In this document: positions 31,477-40,367 of the stretch, in pieces | Layout: every line of letters begins with the position of its first letter | Position numbering within the stretch: the first letter of the stretch is position 1 | Assembly (NCBI GenBank): GCA_964472565.1 | Contig: CAYYNB010000032.1 | Location: 1-43,981 of the forward strand | Reading direction: 5' to 3' | Length of the DNA stretch: 43,981 nt | From: DATAMF01 sp964472565 | GTDB lineage: Bacteria; Chloroflexota; Anaerolineae; Aggregatilineales; Aggregatilineaceae | Notes under the pieces: generated by a model | The model's database searches: none | What the model was told of the DNA's origin: nothing | What the model saw: the letters and a program-made list of their open reading frames with translations, nothing else | Program-made: the position numbers and the translations under genes

Positions 31477-34392
31477 ATGACAAGTAGACATGGTTTTGAA
31501 CTGCTTCGGGACGAAACGATCCCTGAACTTAATTCACGTGCGAAGCTGTACCGGCATGTGAAGACAGGGGCCGAACTGATTTCAGTGGAGAATGACGACG
31601 AAAATAAGGTCTTCGGAATCACCTTCGGCACTACTCCCACCCGGTCGAACGGCGTGCCGCATATTATGGAACATTCCGTGTTGTGCGGGTCGCGCAAATA
31701 TCCGGTTAAAGAGCCATTTGTGGAACTGCTCAAGGGATCGCTGAATACATTTCTCAACGCGATGACCTACCCGGATAAAACCACCTATCCGGTTGCCAGC
31801 CAGAATATCAAAGACCTGTACAACCTGATCGATGTGTATCTGGACGCGGTATTTTATCCGCGCATTACGCCCTACACGTTGATGCAGGAGGGGTGGCATT
31901 ACGAATTAGAAACACCCGATGCGCCCATCGATTTTAAGGGGGTGGTGTTCAACGAAATGAAAGGCGCGTACTCGGACCCCGATAATGTGATGGCGCGCTA
32001 CATTCAGCAGTCGCTGTTCCCGGATAACACCTATGGAGTTGATTCGGGCGGCGATCCGGCTGAAATTCCGACTCTGACCTTTGAGGAATTTAAGCAGTTT
32101 CACGACACCTATTATCATCCATCCAACGCGCGCATCTGGTTTTATGGCGATGATGATCCAGAAGAACGGCTGCGCTTTCTGAACGAGTGGTTGAAGGACT
32201 TTGACCGGATTGAGGTTAATTCGACAGTGCCACTTCAGAAACGGTATACGGAGCCACAGCGGTTCATTTATGCGTATGATGCGGGTGAGCAGGGACCAGA
32301 CAGCAAAAAGACGATTTATACCGTGAACTGGATGCTGGATGATATATCCGATGCAGAAAAAACGCTCGGTTTCAGCATTCTCAACCATATTCTGATCGGT
32401 ACGCCTGCCTCACCGCTGCGCAAAGCACTGATCGATTCAGGGCTTGGGGAAGACCTCGCCGGGTTGGGGTTGGAACTGGATCTGCGGCAGGTGGTGTTCT
32501 CAACCGGATTGAAGAGTATCCTGTTTGCGGACAGTCCAAACGTTGAAAACCTGATTTTTGATACGCTGGAAGCGCTGGCGAACGGCATCGACAGTGAAAT
32601 GATCGAAGCGGCGATGAACACAGTTGAATTCGCGCTGCGCGAAAATAATACCGGGTCATTCCCGCGCGGGCTGTGGCTGATGCTGAAGTCGCTGCGCACC
32701 TGGCTGCACGGCGGCGATCCGGTTGCGCCGCTGGCGTTCGAAGCGCCGCTCAACATGATTAAAGCGCGCTTGGAAGCGGGAGAACCCTATTTCGAGAGCC
32801 TGATTCGCGAGTATCTGATTAGTAACGCCCATCGCTCGGTAGTCGTTCTGCGGCCTGATCCAGAATTTGCCGCGCAGCAGGAAGCTGCTGAACGGGAACG
32901 GTTGGATCAGGCACGGGCCAGCATGAGCGATGACGAGATTCAGAAGGTGATGGAAGAAACACTCACCTTAAAGCAGATGCAGGAAACATCGGACGCGCCG
33001 GAAAACCTCGCCACGATTCCGAGTCTGACACTCGATGATTTGGATAAGCACAACAAAACGATCCCAATTGAGGTGTCGGAGAGCGACGGGGCGAAGGTGT
33101 TGTATCACGATCTGTTCACCAACGGAATCGTGTATCTGGACCTCGGATTCAATCTATACGGACTGCCGCAGGCATATCTGCCGTATCTGTCGCTGTTCGG
33201 GCGGGTGCTGCTGGAAATGGGCACCGAAACCGAAGATTTTGTCCAATTGTCGCAGCGCATTGGACGTAAAACCGGCGGAATCGGTTCCTCGGCGCTCACC
33301 ACGTCGCGGTTCCAGTCTGAGCAAGGGACGGCATGGCTGTTCCTGCGGGGTAAAGCAACCATGGCACAGGCGGGCGATTTGCTCGATATTCTGCGCGATA
33401 TTCTACTGACAGCGAAACTGGATAACCAGGAACGATTCCGCCAGATTGTGTTGGAAGAAAAGGTCGGAATCGAGTCGGAACTGGTGCCGTCGGGTTATGC
33501 GTTTGTGGTGTCACGCCTGCGCTCCCGGTTCAACGAGGCGGGCTGGCTGGATGAACAGATCAACGGTGTGAGCAATCTGTTTTTCCTGCGGGAACTGGCC
33601 GAACAGATTGACTCCGATTGGGGTGCGGTGCTGGAAACGCTGGAAGCGATCCGGCATTTGCTGATCAACCGCTGCAATATGCTGGCGAATGTGACGCTTG
33701 ATGCGGCAAACTGGGCCGAGTTCCAGCCGCTGCTGGCCGCGCTGCTGGCGCAGCTTCCGGGCGAAGAACCGCAGCCGCAGCCGTGGACGCGGGAAACCGC
33801 CGCTGAACCTGAGGGACTGGTGATCCCGTCACAGGTGAATTTCGTGGGTAAGGGCGCGGACCTTTACAAACTGGGGTACGAGTTGGATGGTTCGTGCATC
33901 GTGATCAATAACTTCCTGCAAGCTACGTGGCTGTGGGAGCGGGTACGGGTACACGGCGGCGCATATGGCGGGTTTTCGCAGTTCGATATGCGATCTGGGG
34001 TGTTTACCTATTTCTCGTACCGCGATCCGAACCTGGATGAGACTCTGGGGAACTATGATCAGACCGGCGAGTTTATTCGAGAACTGGAACTGTCGCCGGA
34101 TGAGGTCGTCAAGAGTATTATCGGCGCGATTGGCCGGCTGGATGCCTACCAACTGCCGGACGCAAAAGGTTATTCGTCGATGGTGCGCTATCTGACGGGA
34201 GAAACTGACGCGATACGCCAGACCATCCGAGATGAAGTGCTCCAGACAAAGCTGGATAACTTTAAGCAGTTCGGGACGATCCTGGACCGGCTGCGCGATC
34301 ACGGCACAGTGGTCGTGTTGGGATCGCAGGCGGCGATCAGCGAATCGAATACCACCAATGGAGAGTGGCTGAAAGTTGTCCCGGTGATGTAG
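31477..34392 (+). CDS. M16C zinc metallopeptidase (presequence protease / PreP-like)
   Basis: A 971-residue two-half clamshell protease. The inverted zinc motif HIMEH (His62, Glu65, His66) in GVPHIMEHSVLCGSRKYP is typical of the M16C group, and VVFNEMKGAYSDPDN supplies the distal glutamate ligand. The second half (from about residue 530) lacks the motif, as expected. In mitochondria and plastids this family degrades cleaved targeting peptides; bacterial members degrade unstructured peptides. No signal peptide is visible, so it is cytoplasmic. ATG 31477 follows GGAGGAATAAGGG. Confidence 0.93.
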   Translation: MTSRHGFELLRDETIPELNSRAKLYRHVKTGAELISVENDDENKVFGITFGTTPTRSNGVPHIMEHSVLCGSRKYPVKEPFVELLKGSLNTFLNAMTYPDKTTYPVASQNIKDLYNLIDVYLDAVFYPRITPYTLMQEGWHYELETPDAPIDFKGVVFNEMKGAYSDPDNVMARYIQQSLFPDNTYGVDSGGDPAEIPTLTFEEFKQFHDTYYHPSNARIWFYGDDDPEERLRFLNEWLKDFDRIEVNSTVPLQKRYTEPQRFIYAYDAGEQGPDSKKTIYTVNWMLDDISDAEKTLGFSILNHILIGTPASPLRKALIDSGLGEDLAGLGLELDLRQVVFSTGLKSILFADSPNVENLIFDTLEALANGIDSEMIEAAMNTVEFALRENNTGSFPRGLWLMLKSLRTWLHGGDPVAPLAFEAPLNMIKARLEAGEPYFESLIREYLISNAHRSVVVLRPDPEFAAQQEAAERERLDQARASMSDDEIQKVMEETLTLKQMQETSDAPENLATIPSLTLDDLDKHNKTIPIEVSESDGAKVLYHDLFTNGIVYLDLGFNLYGLPQAYLPYLSLFGRVLLEMGTETEDFVQLSQRIGRKTGGIGSSALTTSRFQSEQGTAWLFLRGKATMAQAGDLLDILRDILLTAKLDNQERFRQIVLEEKVGIESELVPSGYAFVVSRLRSRFNEAGWLDEQINGVSNLFFLRELAEQIDSDWGAVLETLEAIRHLLINRCNMLANVTLDAANWAEFQPLLAALLAQLPGEEPQPQPWTRETAAEPEGLVIPSQVNFVGKGADLYKLGYELDGSCIVINNFLQATWLWERVRVHGGAYGGFSQFDMRSGVFTYFSYRDPNLDETLGNYDQTGEFIRELELSPDEVVKSIIGAIGRLDAYQLPDAKGYSSMVRYLTGETDAIRQTIRDEVLQTKLDNFKQFGTILDRLRDHGTVVVLGSQAAISESNTTNGEWLKVVPVM

Positions 34393-34398
34393 ACTGTT

Positions 34399-34429
34399 GT
34401 GGGGAGTGATCGGAATGATCACTCCCCAC
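34399..34429. terminator. 13-bp stem-loop after the M16C gene
   Basis: GTGGGGAGTGATC (34399-34411) pairs perfectly with GATCACTCCCCAC (34417-34429) around a 5-base loop, 7 bases after the stop codon. There is no T-run, so it may be a palindromic gene-end element rather than a strict intrinsic terminator. Confidence 0.6.
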
Positions 34430-34449
34430 TGCGGCACGGAGTCTGAAGG

Positions 34450-35367
34450 GTGCTTAAAGCCACACATTGGCGACCCTATGCCGCATTGATCATCGGCGTG
34501 TTGGCGGTTTCGACTGCCGCCATTTTTATCCGGTTCGCGCAGGAAGCAGATGCCCCCTCCCTGCTGCTGGCGGCGGCTCGATTGACGGTGGCTTCGCTCG
34601 TGTTGACGCCGATTGTACTGCACCGCTATCGATCTGAGGTTCGCCAATTGTCACGCGGGGAAATGCGATGGGCGGGGGTGTCGGGCGTGGTGCTGGGGTT
34701 GCACTTTGCCACCTGGATCACCTCGCTGGAATATACCTCGGTGGTTAACAGTGTGGTGCTGGTGGCGACGGCCCCGCTGTGGGTGGCGGTGATGGCTCCG
34801 CTCGTGTTGCATGAACGGCTGGGGAAATGGGCTGTCGCAGGGCTGGGACTGGCTGTTTCAGGCGGGATTCTGGTCGGGTTGAGCGGTAAGGCGGGCGATC
34901 CGCCGACGCGTAATGTACCGATGCTTGGAAACGGTCTGGCGTTGATTGGTGCGGGGATGGCGGCAGTCTATTTTGTGATCGGCAAACGGCTGCGTGCCCG
35001 AATAAGCGTGATGGTTTATGTGTGGCTGGTCTACAGTGTGGCGGCTACCACCCTGGTGATCGCCGTTATCCTGTCGGGCACGACGGTTTGGGGACTGCCC
35101 GGCAAGGCATATCTGTGGATGCTACTGATGGGACTCATCCCGCAGTTGATCGGACACTCGTCATTCAACTATGCACTCGGATTTTTGCCCGCCGCCTATG
35201 TGAGTCTGGTGGTGCTGGGCGAGCCGATTGGCAGCGGCCTTCTGGCGATCATTTTTCTGGGCGAATGGCCGGGGGCATGGCAGGTAGTCGGCTCCGGGCT
35301 AATCCTCATGGGCATCCTGGCATCGAGCCGCGAACAACAAAACAGGGAAATTGAATTATCTGATTAA
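34450..35367 (+). CDS. EamA-family (DMT) membrane transporter
   Basis: A 305-residue integral membrane protein with about ten helices arranged as two EamA repeats. The first half has AALIIGVLAVSTAAIFIRFA and LEYTSVVNSVVLVATAPLWV; the second has NGLALIGAGMAAVYFVIGKR and YVSLVVLGEPIGSGLLAIIF. The closing motif with GE(P)...(L/I)IFLGE is characteristic. Members export metabolites or amino acids; the substrate is not predictable. The start is GTG 34450 with GAAGG close upstream. The TatA/B-like gene follows 17 bases after its stop. Confidence 0.88.
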   Translation: MLKATHWRPYAALIIGVLAVSTAAIFIRFAQEADAPSLLLAAARLTVASLVLTPIVLHRYRSEVRQLSRGEMRWAGVSGVVLGLHFATWITSLEYTSVVNSVVLVATAPLWVAVMAPLVLHERLGKWAVAGLGLAVSGGILVGLSGKAGDPPTRNVPMLGNGLALIGAGMAAVYFVIGKRLRARISVMVYVWLVYSVAATTLVIAVILSGTTVWGLPGKAYLWMLLMGLIPQLIGHSSFNYALGFLPAAYVSLVVLGEPIGSGLLAIIFLGEWPGAWQVVGSGLILMGILASSREQQNREIELSD

Positions 35368-35384
35368 ATGAAGGATTGGCAGGT

Positions 35385-35792
35385 ATGGACGGCATTTTTG
35401 GGATCGGCATCCCCGAATTATTGATCATATTTTTGCTGTTGTTTGTGGTCGGCGGCCCCGCCAACACTGCGAAATGGGCGCGCGAGTTAGGGAAACAAAT
35501 GCGGAAACTGCGCCAGGTATGGGCACAGATGATGGCCGAATTGGAAAACGAGCTGGGACCCGAAGGCAAAGAAATTATAGATGCAACGCGAGAACTGAGC
35601 CAAAGCGCGTATGAGATGCGAAAAATGAATGCGCCGCGCAAATTAATGGAAGAAACTGTGCGCATGATCGAACAGCCGGTGATCCCCAAAGCGCCACCTA
35701 AACTCGATCCAATCGAAAAAGGAGAAACAGAGGAACCCGAAGCAACCAAATACCAGGCGTGGGTCCCTCAAAAACCAAACGCTGACGAATAG
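35385..35792 (+). CDS. TatA/TatB-like twin-arginine translocase protein
   Basis: A 135-residue protein starting MDGIFGIGIPELLIIFLLLF: a short N-terminal membrane helix with the FGxGxxELL signature, a hinge (GGPAN), an amphipathic helix (AKWARELGKQMRKLRQVW) and a long acidic, proline-containing tail. This is the TatA/B plan; the long helical tail is more TatB-like. It would help move folded proteins across the membrane. ATG 35385 behind AAGGA is chosen over TTG 35376. No tatC is nearby. Confidence 0.82.
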   Translation: MDGIFGIGIPELLIIFLLLFVVGGPANTAKWARELGKQMRKLRQVWAQMMAELENELGPEGKEIIDATRELSQSAYEMRKMNAPRKLMEETVRMIEQPVIPKAPPKLDPIEKGETEEPEATKYQAWVPQKPNADE

Positions 35793-35818
35793 CATCAATC
35801 GCGCCTGAAGAATCGCGG

Positions 35819-35847
35819 TTGCATTTAATAAACAAATGTCTTATAAT
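35819..35847 (+). promoter_or_regulatory. Promoter of the GntR-korAB unit
   Basis: TTGCAT (35819-35824) and a perfect TATAAT (35842-35847) are separated by 17 bases, giving a start near 35854, just upstream of the palindrome at 35861-35887. Confidence 0.78.
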
Positions 35848-35860
35848 TGCGGGTATGTAA

Positions 35861-35887
35861 CCTCTGATTAATCTAATTGATCAGAGG
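35861..35887. promoter_or_regulatory. Operator-like palindrome downstream of the GntR promoter
   Basis: CCTCTGAT (35861-35868) and ATCAGAGG (35880-35887) are exact inverted copies with 11 bases between, centred about 20 bases after the predicted transcript start. The position suits autorepression by the GntR protein encoded immediately downstream; binding is inferred. Confidence 0.65.
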
Positions 35888-35912
35888 ATTGGGGCCAATA
35901 TCAGGAGGCCCA

Positions 35913-36635
35913 ATGCCCGGCCATTCTTTAGATTCTAGTATTCTGCGGTATATTGTCGAACGACAAATGCAGCCCGGCGAACGGCTGCCCACAATCACTG
36001 AACTCAGTGACGAATTGGGCGTGAGTGTCAGTAAGATTCGGGAAGAACTCGAAGTCGTTCGCACTTTGGGATTAGTGCAGATCAAACCTCGGACCGGCAC
36101 CCAAGTTCAAGCCTTCGATTTTGGGCCAGCCGCTACCCTCAGCGTGCTCTATGCATTGGGGCTGAACCGTACCCATTTCTACGATTTTTCCAACTTAAGA
36201 CGACATGTAGAACTCAGTTTCTGGCACGAAGCGGTAGCCCAACTATCTGCCGAGGATATTCTATATCTGCGGCAGTTGGTGGCGCGCGCGCGGGACAAGC
36301 TGACTCGTGTTCCGGCTGAAGTTCCATTTGAGGAACACCGCTGTCTGCATCTTACTTTTTTCCAGCACCTGGAAAATCCGTTTGTCCAGGGACTGCTGGA
36401 AGCCTATTGGGAGGCATACAAAGCGTTTGGGGTGGCCTTGTATGCCGGGTTAACGTATCACCGCGAAGTCTGGATTTATCATGAGCGCATGGTGGAATGC
36501 GTAGCAAAAGGTGACTTTGAAGGTGGACGACAGGCGCTGCAAGACCATATGGCCCTGCTCCGCTATGAAACCCCGCCTGCCCCGCAGCCAGCGCCCGAAG
36601 AAAAATCAACGCCTATATATCATTTTTTTGAATAG
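35913..36635 (+). CDS. GntR-family transcriptional regulator (FadR/FCD type)
   Basis: A 240-residue regulator. The N-terminal winged helix-turn-helix has LDSSILRYIVERQMQPGERL, ITELSDELGVSVSKIREELE and a wing ending RTGTQV. From about residue 85 it is an all-helical FCD ligand domain with the metal-site pattern (RRHVELSFWHEAV, FEEHRCLHLTFFQHL, YHERMVECVAKGDFEGG). The ligand is probably an organic acid. ATG 35913 behind AGGAGG is preferred to ATG 35877, which lies in the operator. korA starts 47 bases downstream, so it probably controls korAB and itself. Confidence 0.9.
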   Translation: MPGHSLDSSILRYIVERQMQPGERLPTITELSDELGVSVSKIREELEVVRTLGLVQIKPRTGTQVQAFDFGPAATLSVLYALGLNRTHFYDFSNLRRHVELSFWHEAVAQLSAEDILYLRQLVARARDKLTRVPAEVPFEEHRCLHLTFFQHLENPFVQGLLEAYWEAYKAFGVALYAGLTYHREVWIYHERMVECVAKGDFEGGRQALQDHMALLRYETPPAPQPAPEEKSTPIYHFFE

Positions 36636-36682
36636 AGACTTTTATCGTCCCACTCGTATAAGTGTCATTTCAGGAGATTGTC

Positions 36683-38509
36683 ATGACCACTGTTCAAAAT
36701 GAATTGGATACGCTGATGACCGGGCAAAAGCCGATCATCAACGATTTCCAGATCATGATCGCCACGCCGAATGGTTCTGGCAGCCAGACGGCCAATACCG
36801 TCCTGCTGCGGGCCATCTTCCGTATGGGGATTCCGGTTAGTGGTAAAAATATATTTCCTTCCAATATTCAGGGTCTACCGACGTGGTATACGATCCGTGT
36901 GAACAAAGATGGTTATATTGCGCGGCTGGCGACCTACCACATTTGTGTTGCCATGAACCGGGATACCGCCAGTGAGGATATTCAGAATCTTCCCAGCGGT
37001 GCGGTTTGTTTGTATCCGAGCGAATGGAAAATACCGGAAGATCGCAGCGATATCATTTACTACGCGATGCCGGTCAAAGAATTAACGACGGTGGCGAATG
37101 CCCCCTCCAATCTCACCGCCTATATTTCGAATATGGTGTATGTGGGCGTGCTGACGGCACTGCTGGATATTGACATCAACCAGATTGAATATGCGCTGGA
37201 TTATCATTTTAATGGCAAAACCAAGCCTATCCAGATGAATTTCTCGGTGGTCAAGGCTGCCTATGAATGGGCACTCGACAATTTACCCAAGCGCGATCCC
37301 TATAAACTCGAAAACATGAAGCTCACTGAAGGAATGCTGTTGATGGATGGCAACTCGGCGGGCGCGTTGGGTGCGGTATTTGGGGGAGCTGGGGTTGTGG
37401 CGTGGTATCCGATTACACCTTCAACCAGCCTGATCGATTCGCTGCGGGAATATCTCGCAGAGATGCGCACGGATCCCGAAACGGGCAAGGCGACTTATGC
37501 CGTGATCCAGGCTGAGGACGAGATCGGCGCGATTGGTATGGTGATCGGAGCGGGTTGGGCGGGCGCACGCGCCATGACCGCCACCTCTGGCCCCGGCATG
37601 TCGCTGATGAGCGAATATGCCGGATTAGCGTATTATGCGGAAGTGCCTTCGGTGATCTGGAATGTGCAGCGGATGGGGCCAAGCACCGGACTGCCGACCC
37701 GCACCTCGCAGGGCGACATTCTGAAAGCGTATTTCCTGGGACACGGCGACACCAAACACGTCTGCCTGATTCCGGGCAGCATCGAAGAAATTTTTGAATT
37801 TGGGTGGCGGGCCTTCGATCTCGCGGAGCGGCTGCAAACGTTGATCTTTGTGATGATCGATCTCGATTTCGGCATGAATGTCTGGATGAGCAAGCCGTTC
37901 CAATATCCCGATGAGCCGATGGATCGCGGCAAAGTGTTGAGCGCGGAAGAACTCGAACAAATGCCGAATTGGGGCCGGTATGAAGACGTGGATGGTGATG
38001 GGATTGGCTATCGGACTCTGCCGGGCCTGGATCATCCCCGCGCGGCGTGGTTTGCTCGCGGTACGGGACATAATCCCAAAGCGACTTACAGCGAACGCCC
38101 GGATGATTGGGTCGCCAATATGACGCGGCTCAACCGTAAATTCGACTATGCGCGCACGCTTGTGCCTGCGCCGGTAGTGGATGATGCAGCGGGCACGGCT
38201 ATCGGGATGATCGCCTATGGCAGCAGTGATGCCTGCGTGGTGGAAGGGCGTGATAGGCTGCGCCAGCAGGGAATCGAAACGGATTATCTGCGGCTGCGGG
38301 CGCTGCCATTCAGCGAAGCCACTCGAAACTTTATCGCGGCGCATGATCGGGTGTATGTGGTGGACAATAACACGGATGGGCAGATGGCTAAACTGCTGCA
38401 CATGGAATATCCGGAACTCGCCGCGCGGATCAAGTCACTGGCGTATTCGGATGGGCTGCCATTAACAGCGCAATGGCTGGTAGATGCGGTGATGGGACAG
38501 GAGCAGTAA
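36683..38509 (+). CDS. korA: 2-oxoacid:ferredoxin oxidoreductase, gamma-alpha fused subunit
   Basis: A 608-residue subunit. The gamma domain comes first (IMIATPNGSGSQTANTVLLR, about 20-190), then the alpha domain starting GNSAGALGAVFGGAGVVAWYPITPSTSL, with TSGPGMSLMSEYAGLAYYAE and MGPSTGLPTRTSQGD. With KorB it decarboxylates a 2-oxoacid, probably 2-oxoglutarate, to the acyl-CoA while reducing ferredoxin. The order and two-subunit form match the KorAB enzymes of aerobes such as mycobacteria. ATG 36683 behind CAGGAG is chosen over ATG 36662. korB follows after 4 bases. Assignment to 2-oxoglutarate rather than pyruvate is by architecture only. Confidence 0.9.
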   Translation: MTTVQNELDTLMTGQKPIINDFQIMIATPNGSGSQTANTVLLRAIFRMGIPVSGKNIFPSNIQGLPTWYTIRVNKDGYIARLATYHICVAMNRDTASEDIQNLPSGAVCLYPSEWKIPEDRSDIIYYAMPVKELTTVANAPSNLTAYISNMVYVGVLTALLDIDINQIEYALDYHFNGKTKPIQMNFSVVKAAYEWALDNLPKRDPYKLENMKLTEGMLLMDGNSAGALGAVFGGAGVVAWYPITPSTSLIDSLREYLAEMRTDPETGKATYAVIQAEDEIGAIGMVIGAGWAGARAMTATSGPGMSLMSEYAGLAYYAEVPSVIWNVQRMGPSTGLPTRTSQGDILKAYFLGHGDTKHVCLIPGSIEEIFEFGWRAFDLAERLQTLIFVMIDLDFGMNVWMSKPFQYPDEPMDRGKVLSAEELEQMPNWGRYEDVDGDGIGYRTLPGLDHPRAAWFARGTGHNPKATYSERPDDWVANMTRLNRKFDYARTLVPAPVVDDAAGTAIGMIAYGSSDACVVEGRDRLRQQGIETDYLRLRALPFSEATRNFIAAHDRVYVVDNNTDGQMAKLLHMEYPELAARIKSLAYSDGLPLTAQWLVDAVMGQEQ

Positions 38510-38513
38510 CGAG

Positions 38514-39554
38514 ATGGTGCGGACAAATGTGAATCTTATTGGGCTGGAACGTAATGACTATAAAGGCGGCAACTCGACGCTCTGCCAGGGTTGCGGCCAT
38601 AACTCGATTTCAAACCAGATCATCGCGGTGTGTTTTGAACTATCAATTAATCCGCAGCAGGTGATCAAACTGAGTGGGATCGGCTGTTCGAGCAAGTCTC
38701 CGGCTTATTTCCTCAACCGTTCGCATGGGTTTAACTCGCTGCATGGCCGCATGCCGGCCCTTGCAACCGGGGCAACCACCGCCAACCGGGATCTGATCGC
38801 AGTGGGCGTGAGCGGCGACGGGGATACAGGCAGTATTGGCTTAGGCCAGTTTAAGCATATGGTCCGCCGCAATGTGCCGATTGTGTATATTGTGGAAAAT
38901 AACGGCGTATATGGCCTGACCAAAGGCCAGTTTTCCGCAACCGCGGATATGGGGCAAGAATTGAAGTATGCCGGGGTAAATGAACTGCCGCCCATTGACA
39001 TCTGCCTGGAAGCGCTGGCTGCTGATGCGTCGTTTGTGGCGCGTTCGTTTGCCGGGGACTCTAAGCAGGTTCGTGAACTGCTCAAGGCCGCATTCAGCCA
39101 TCATGGAGTCGCGATTCTGGACATTATCAGTCCGTGTGTCACTTTTAACAATCACGAGGACTCAACGAAAAGTTACACCTATGGCAAGACCAATGAAGAA
39201 CCGCTCCAGGACATTACGTTTATCCCGGAGTTTGAAGAAATCCAGATCGAAGAGCATGAACCCGGCACGGTTCAAACGGTCCAGATGCACGACGGATCGC
39301 ATTTAATGTTGAAAAAACTCGATCCGACCAAACACGATCCCACAAACAAGCTGGCAGCTTTTAAGCTGATTGAAGAAGCGCGATTGCAGCAGCAGTTCAT
39401 CACGGGATTGATTTATGTGGATGAAAACCGCAAGACAGTAGCCGAAGTGAGCCATCTGGTCGATACACCGCTGGCACAGCTTCCGCCTGAAAAACTCCGC
39501 CCCTCACGCGATGTGCTCGCTAAAATGATGGAACAACTGACCTGCTGTCGTTAA
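38514..39554 (+). CDS. korB: 2-oxoacid:ferredoxin oxidoreductase, beta subunit
   Basis: A 346-residue ThDP- and Fe-S-binding subunit. Cluster cysteines are Cys24 and Cys27 (LCQGCGH), Cys58 (GIGCSSK) and the one in ISPCVTFNN. The ThDP-Mg motif is GVSGDGDTGSIGLGQFKHM...VENNGVYGLTKGQ. SGIGCSSKSPAYF and HGRMPALATG are typical KorB/VorB signatures. No separate ferredoxin (delta) subunit gene is adjacent, consistent with the two-subunit type. The ribosome site AGGAGCAGTAACGAG is at the end of korA. Confidence 0.92.
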   Translation: MVRTNVNLIGLERNDYKGGNSTLCQGCGHNSISNQIIAVCFELSINPQQVIKLSGIGCSSKSPAYFLNRSHGFNSLHGRMPALATGATTANRDLIAVGVSGDGDTGSIGLGQFKHMVRRNVPIVYIVENNGVYGLTKGQFSATADMGQELKYAGVNELPPIDICLEALAADASFVARSFAGDSKQVRELLKAAFSHHGVAILDIISPCVTFNNHEDSTKSYTYGKTNEEPLQDITFIPEFEEIQIEEHEPGTVQTVQMHDGSHLMLKKLDPTKHDPTNKLAAFKLIEEARLQQQFITGLIYVDENRKTVAEVSHLVDTPLAQLPPEKLRPSRDVLAKMMEQLTCCR

Positions 39555-39566
39555 GATCAATTCACC

Positions 39567-39596
39567 AGGGCGGGCATTCAAACCCGCCCCTTTTCT
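39567..39596 (+). terminator. Terminator of korAB (convergent with the next gene)
   Basis: GGGCGGG (39568-39574) pairs with CCCGCCC (39583-39589), followed by CTTTTCTT. It overlaps the last codons of the minus-strand gene ending at 39578. Confidence 0.8.
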
Positions 39597-40240
39597 TGCG
39601 GTTCGTCCCCCAGGTAAAGCCACATCCGGTGCAGGTGAGCCTGCGCTAATTCAAGTCCAAGCGCATCAAGCAGTTCATCGGCGCGTGCGTTGGCCTGTTC
39701 TCCCGCCTTCACCCAGGCAATGATCCCATCTTCCACCAGCCGGAAATCGAGCAGCAGTGGACGCAGATCGTAGGGTTTCTTATTGCGGATGCGCTGCAAG
39801 GTTTCAGCGGCTAACAGCTCATGTGCTCGCTCGTACAGCGCCTCTAAGCTGATCGAGTCGTCCAGCGGCGTGATCCGGTATTCAGCGCTCGTAACCAGAG
39901 TCGGCAGTGCCGGGCTTTTGATAGGCACCTCGATCACGCTAGTGGTGGGCAGCGCCGCCGGGCTGGCAGCAACCAGACGTTCACCCCATTCGTCGGGAAC
40001 TAAAGGCTCAGTAATCCAGGCATCCAGATATTCGCAATCGCTGGTCACACCGACAGGCAGCGCCGCCGCAAACTGGAAACGAGGATGGGCATTAAAGCCG
40101 CGTGAATATTCAAGAGGTACCTGGGCACGACGAAGCACGCGTTCCCAGCTTTTGACAAGATCCAAATGGCCGACAAAGCGCAGCGCGCCATATTTGCCAA
40201 AACGAATTCTTAAGCGTTGTTGCGTAATTGATTGAGTCAT
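39578..40240 (-). CDS. TIGR03936/DUF2344-type protein (radical-SAM-associated)
   Basis: A 220-residue protein starting MTQSITQQRLRIRFGKYGAL and containing FVGHLDLVKSWERVLRRA and YSRGFNAHPRFQFAAALPVG, the conserved N-terminal signature of the family usually encoded beside, or fused to, a B12-binding-type radical SAM protein. Its biochemical role is not established. The radical SAM partner is not present in this window. The start at 40238-40240 is chosen because the conserved domain begins there; the frame stays open to 40339 without conservation. The ATG has no ribosome site but a perfect TATAAT (minus strand, 40248-40253) ends 7 bases upstream, suggesting a leaderless transcript. Confidence 0.82.
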   Translation of the reverse strand: MTQSITQQRLRIRFGKYGALRFVGHLDLVKSWERVLRRAQVPLEYSRGFNAHPRFQFAAALPVGVTSDCEYLDAWITEPLVPDEWGERLVAASPAALPTTSVIEVPIKSPALPTLVTSAEYRITPLDDSISLEALYERAHELLAAETLQRIRNKKPYDLRPLLLDFRLVEDGIIAWVKAGEQANARADELLDALGLELAQAHLHRMWLYLGDEPQEKGRV

Positions 40241-40367
40241 GGCAGCGATTATAACAGCCGACAGCCAGGAGTGGATAGGGGGTAGTGTGCAGGCTGAATG
40301 CTTGTTATACTCACCATTTATGTGCGAGTAAAATCGCAACCTTTTCTAAATTGAGGTGTTCATACGC
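40241..40367. promoter_or_regulatory. Divergent promoter region (DUF2344 gene / ECF sigma gene)
   Basis: The minus strand has TATAAT at 40248-40253, 7 bases from the DUF2344 ATG. The plus strand has TATACT at 40306-40311, which would start transcription near 40318, about 50 bases before the sigma-factor ATG. Matching -35 boxes are weak on both sides. Confidence 0.5.

Noticed and set aside
37625..38401. Open frame of about 258 codons on the minus strand inside korA
   Set aside because: Antisense shadow of a clear oxidoreductase gene, with no motif or ribosome site.
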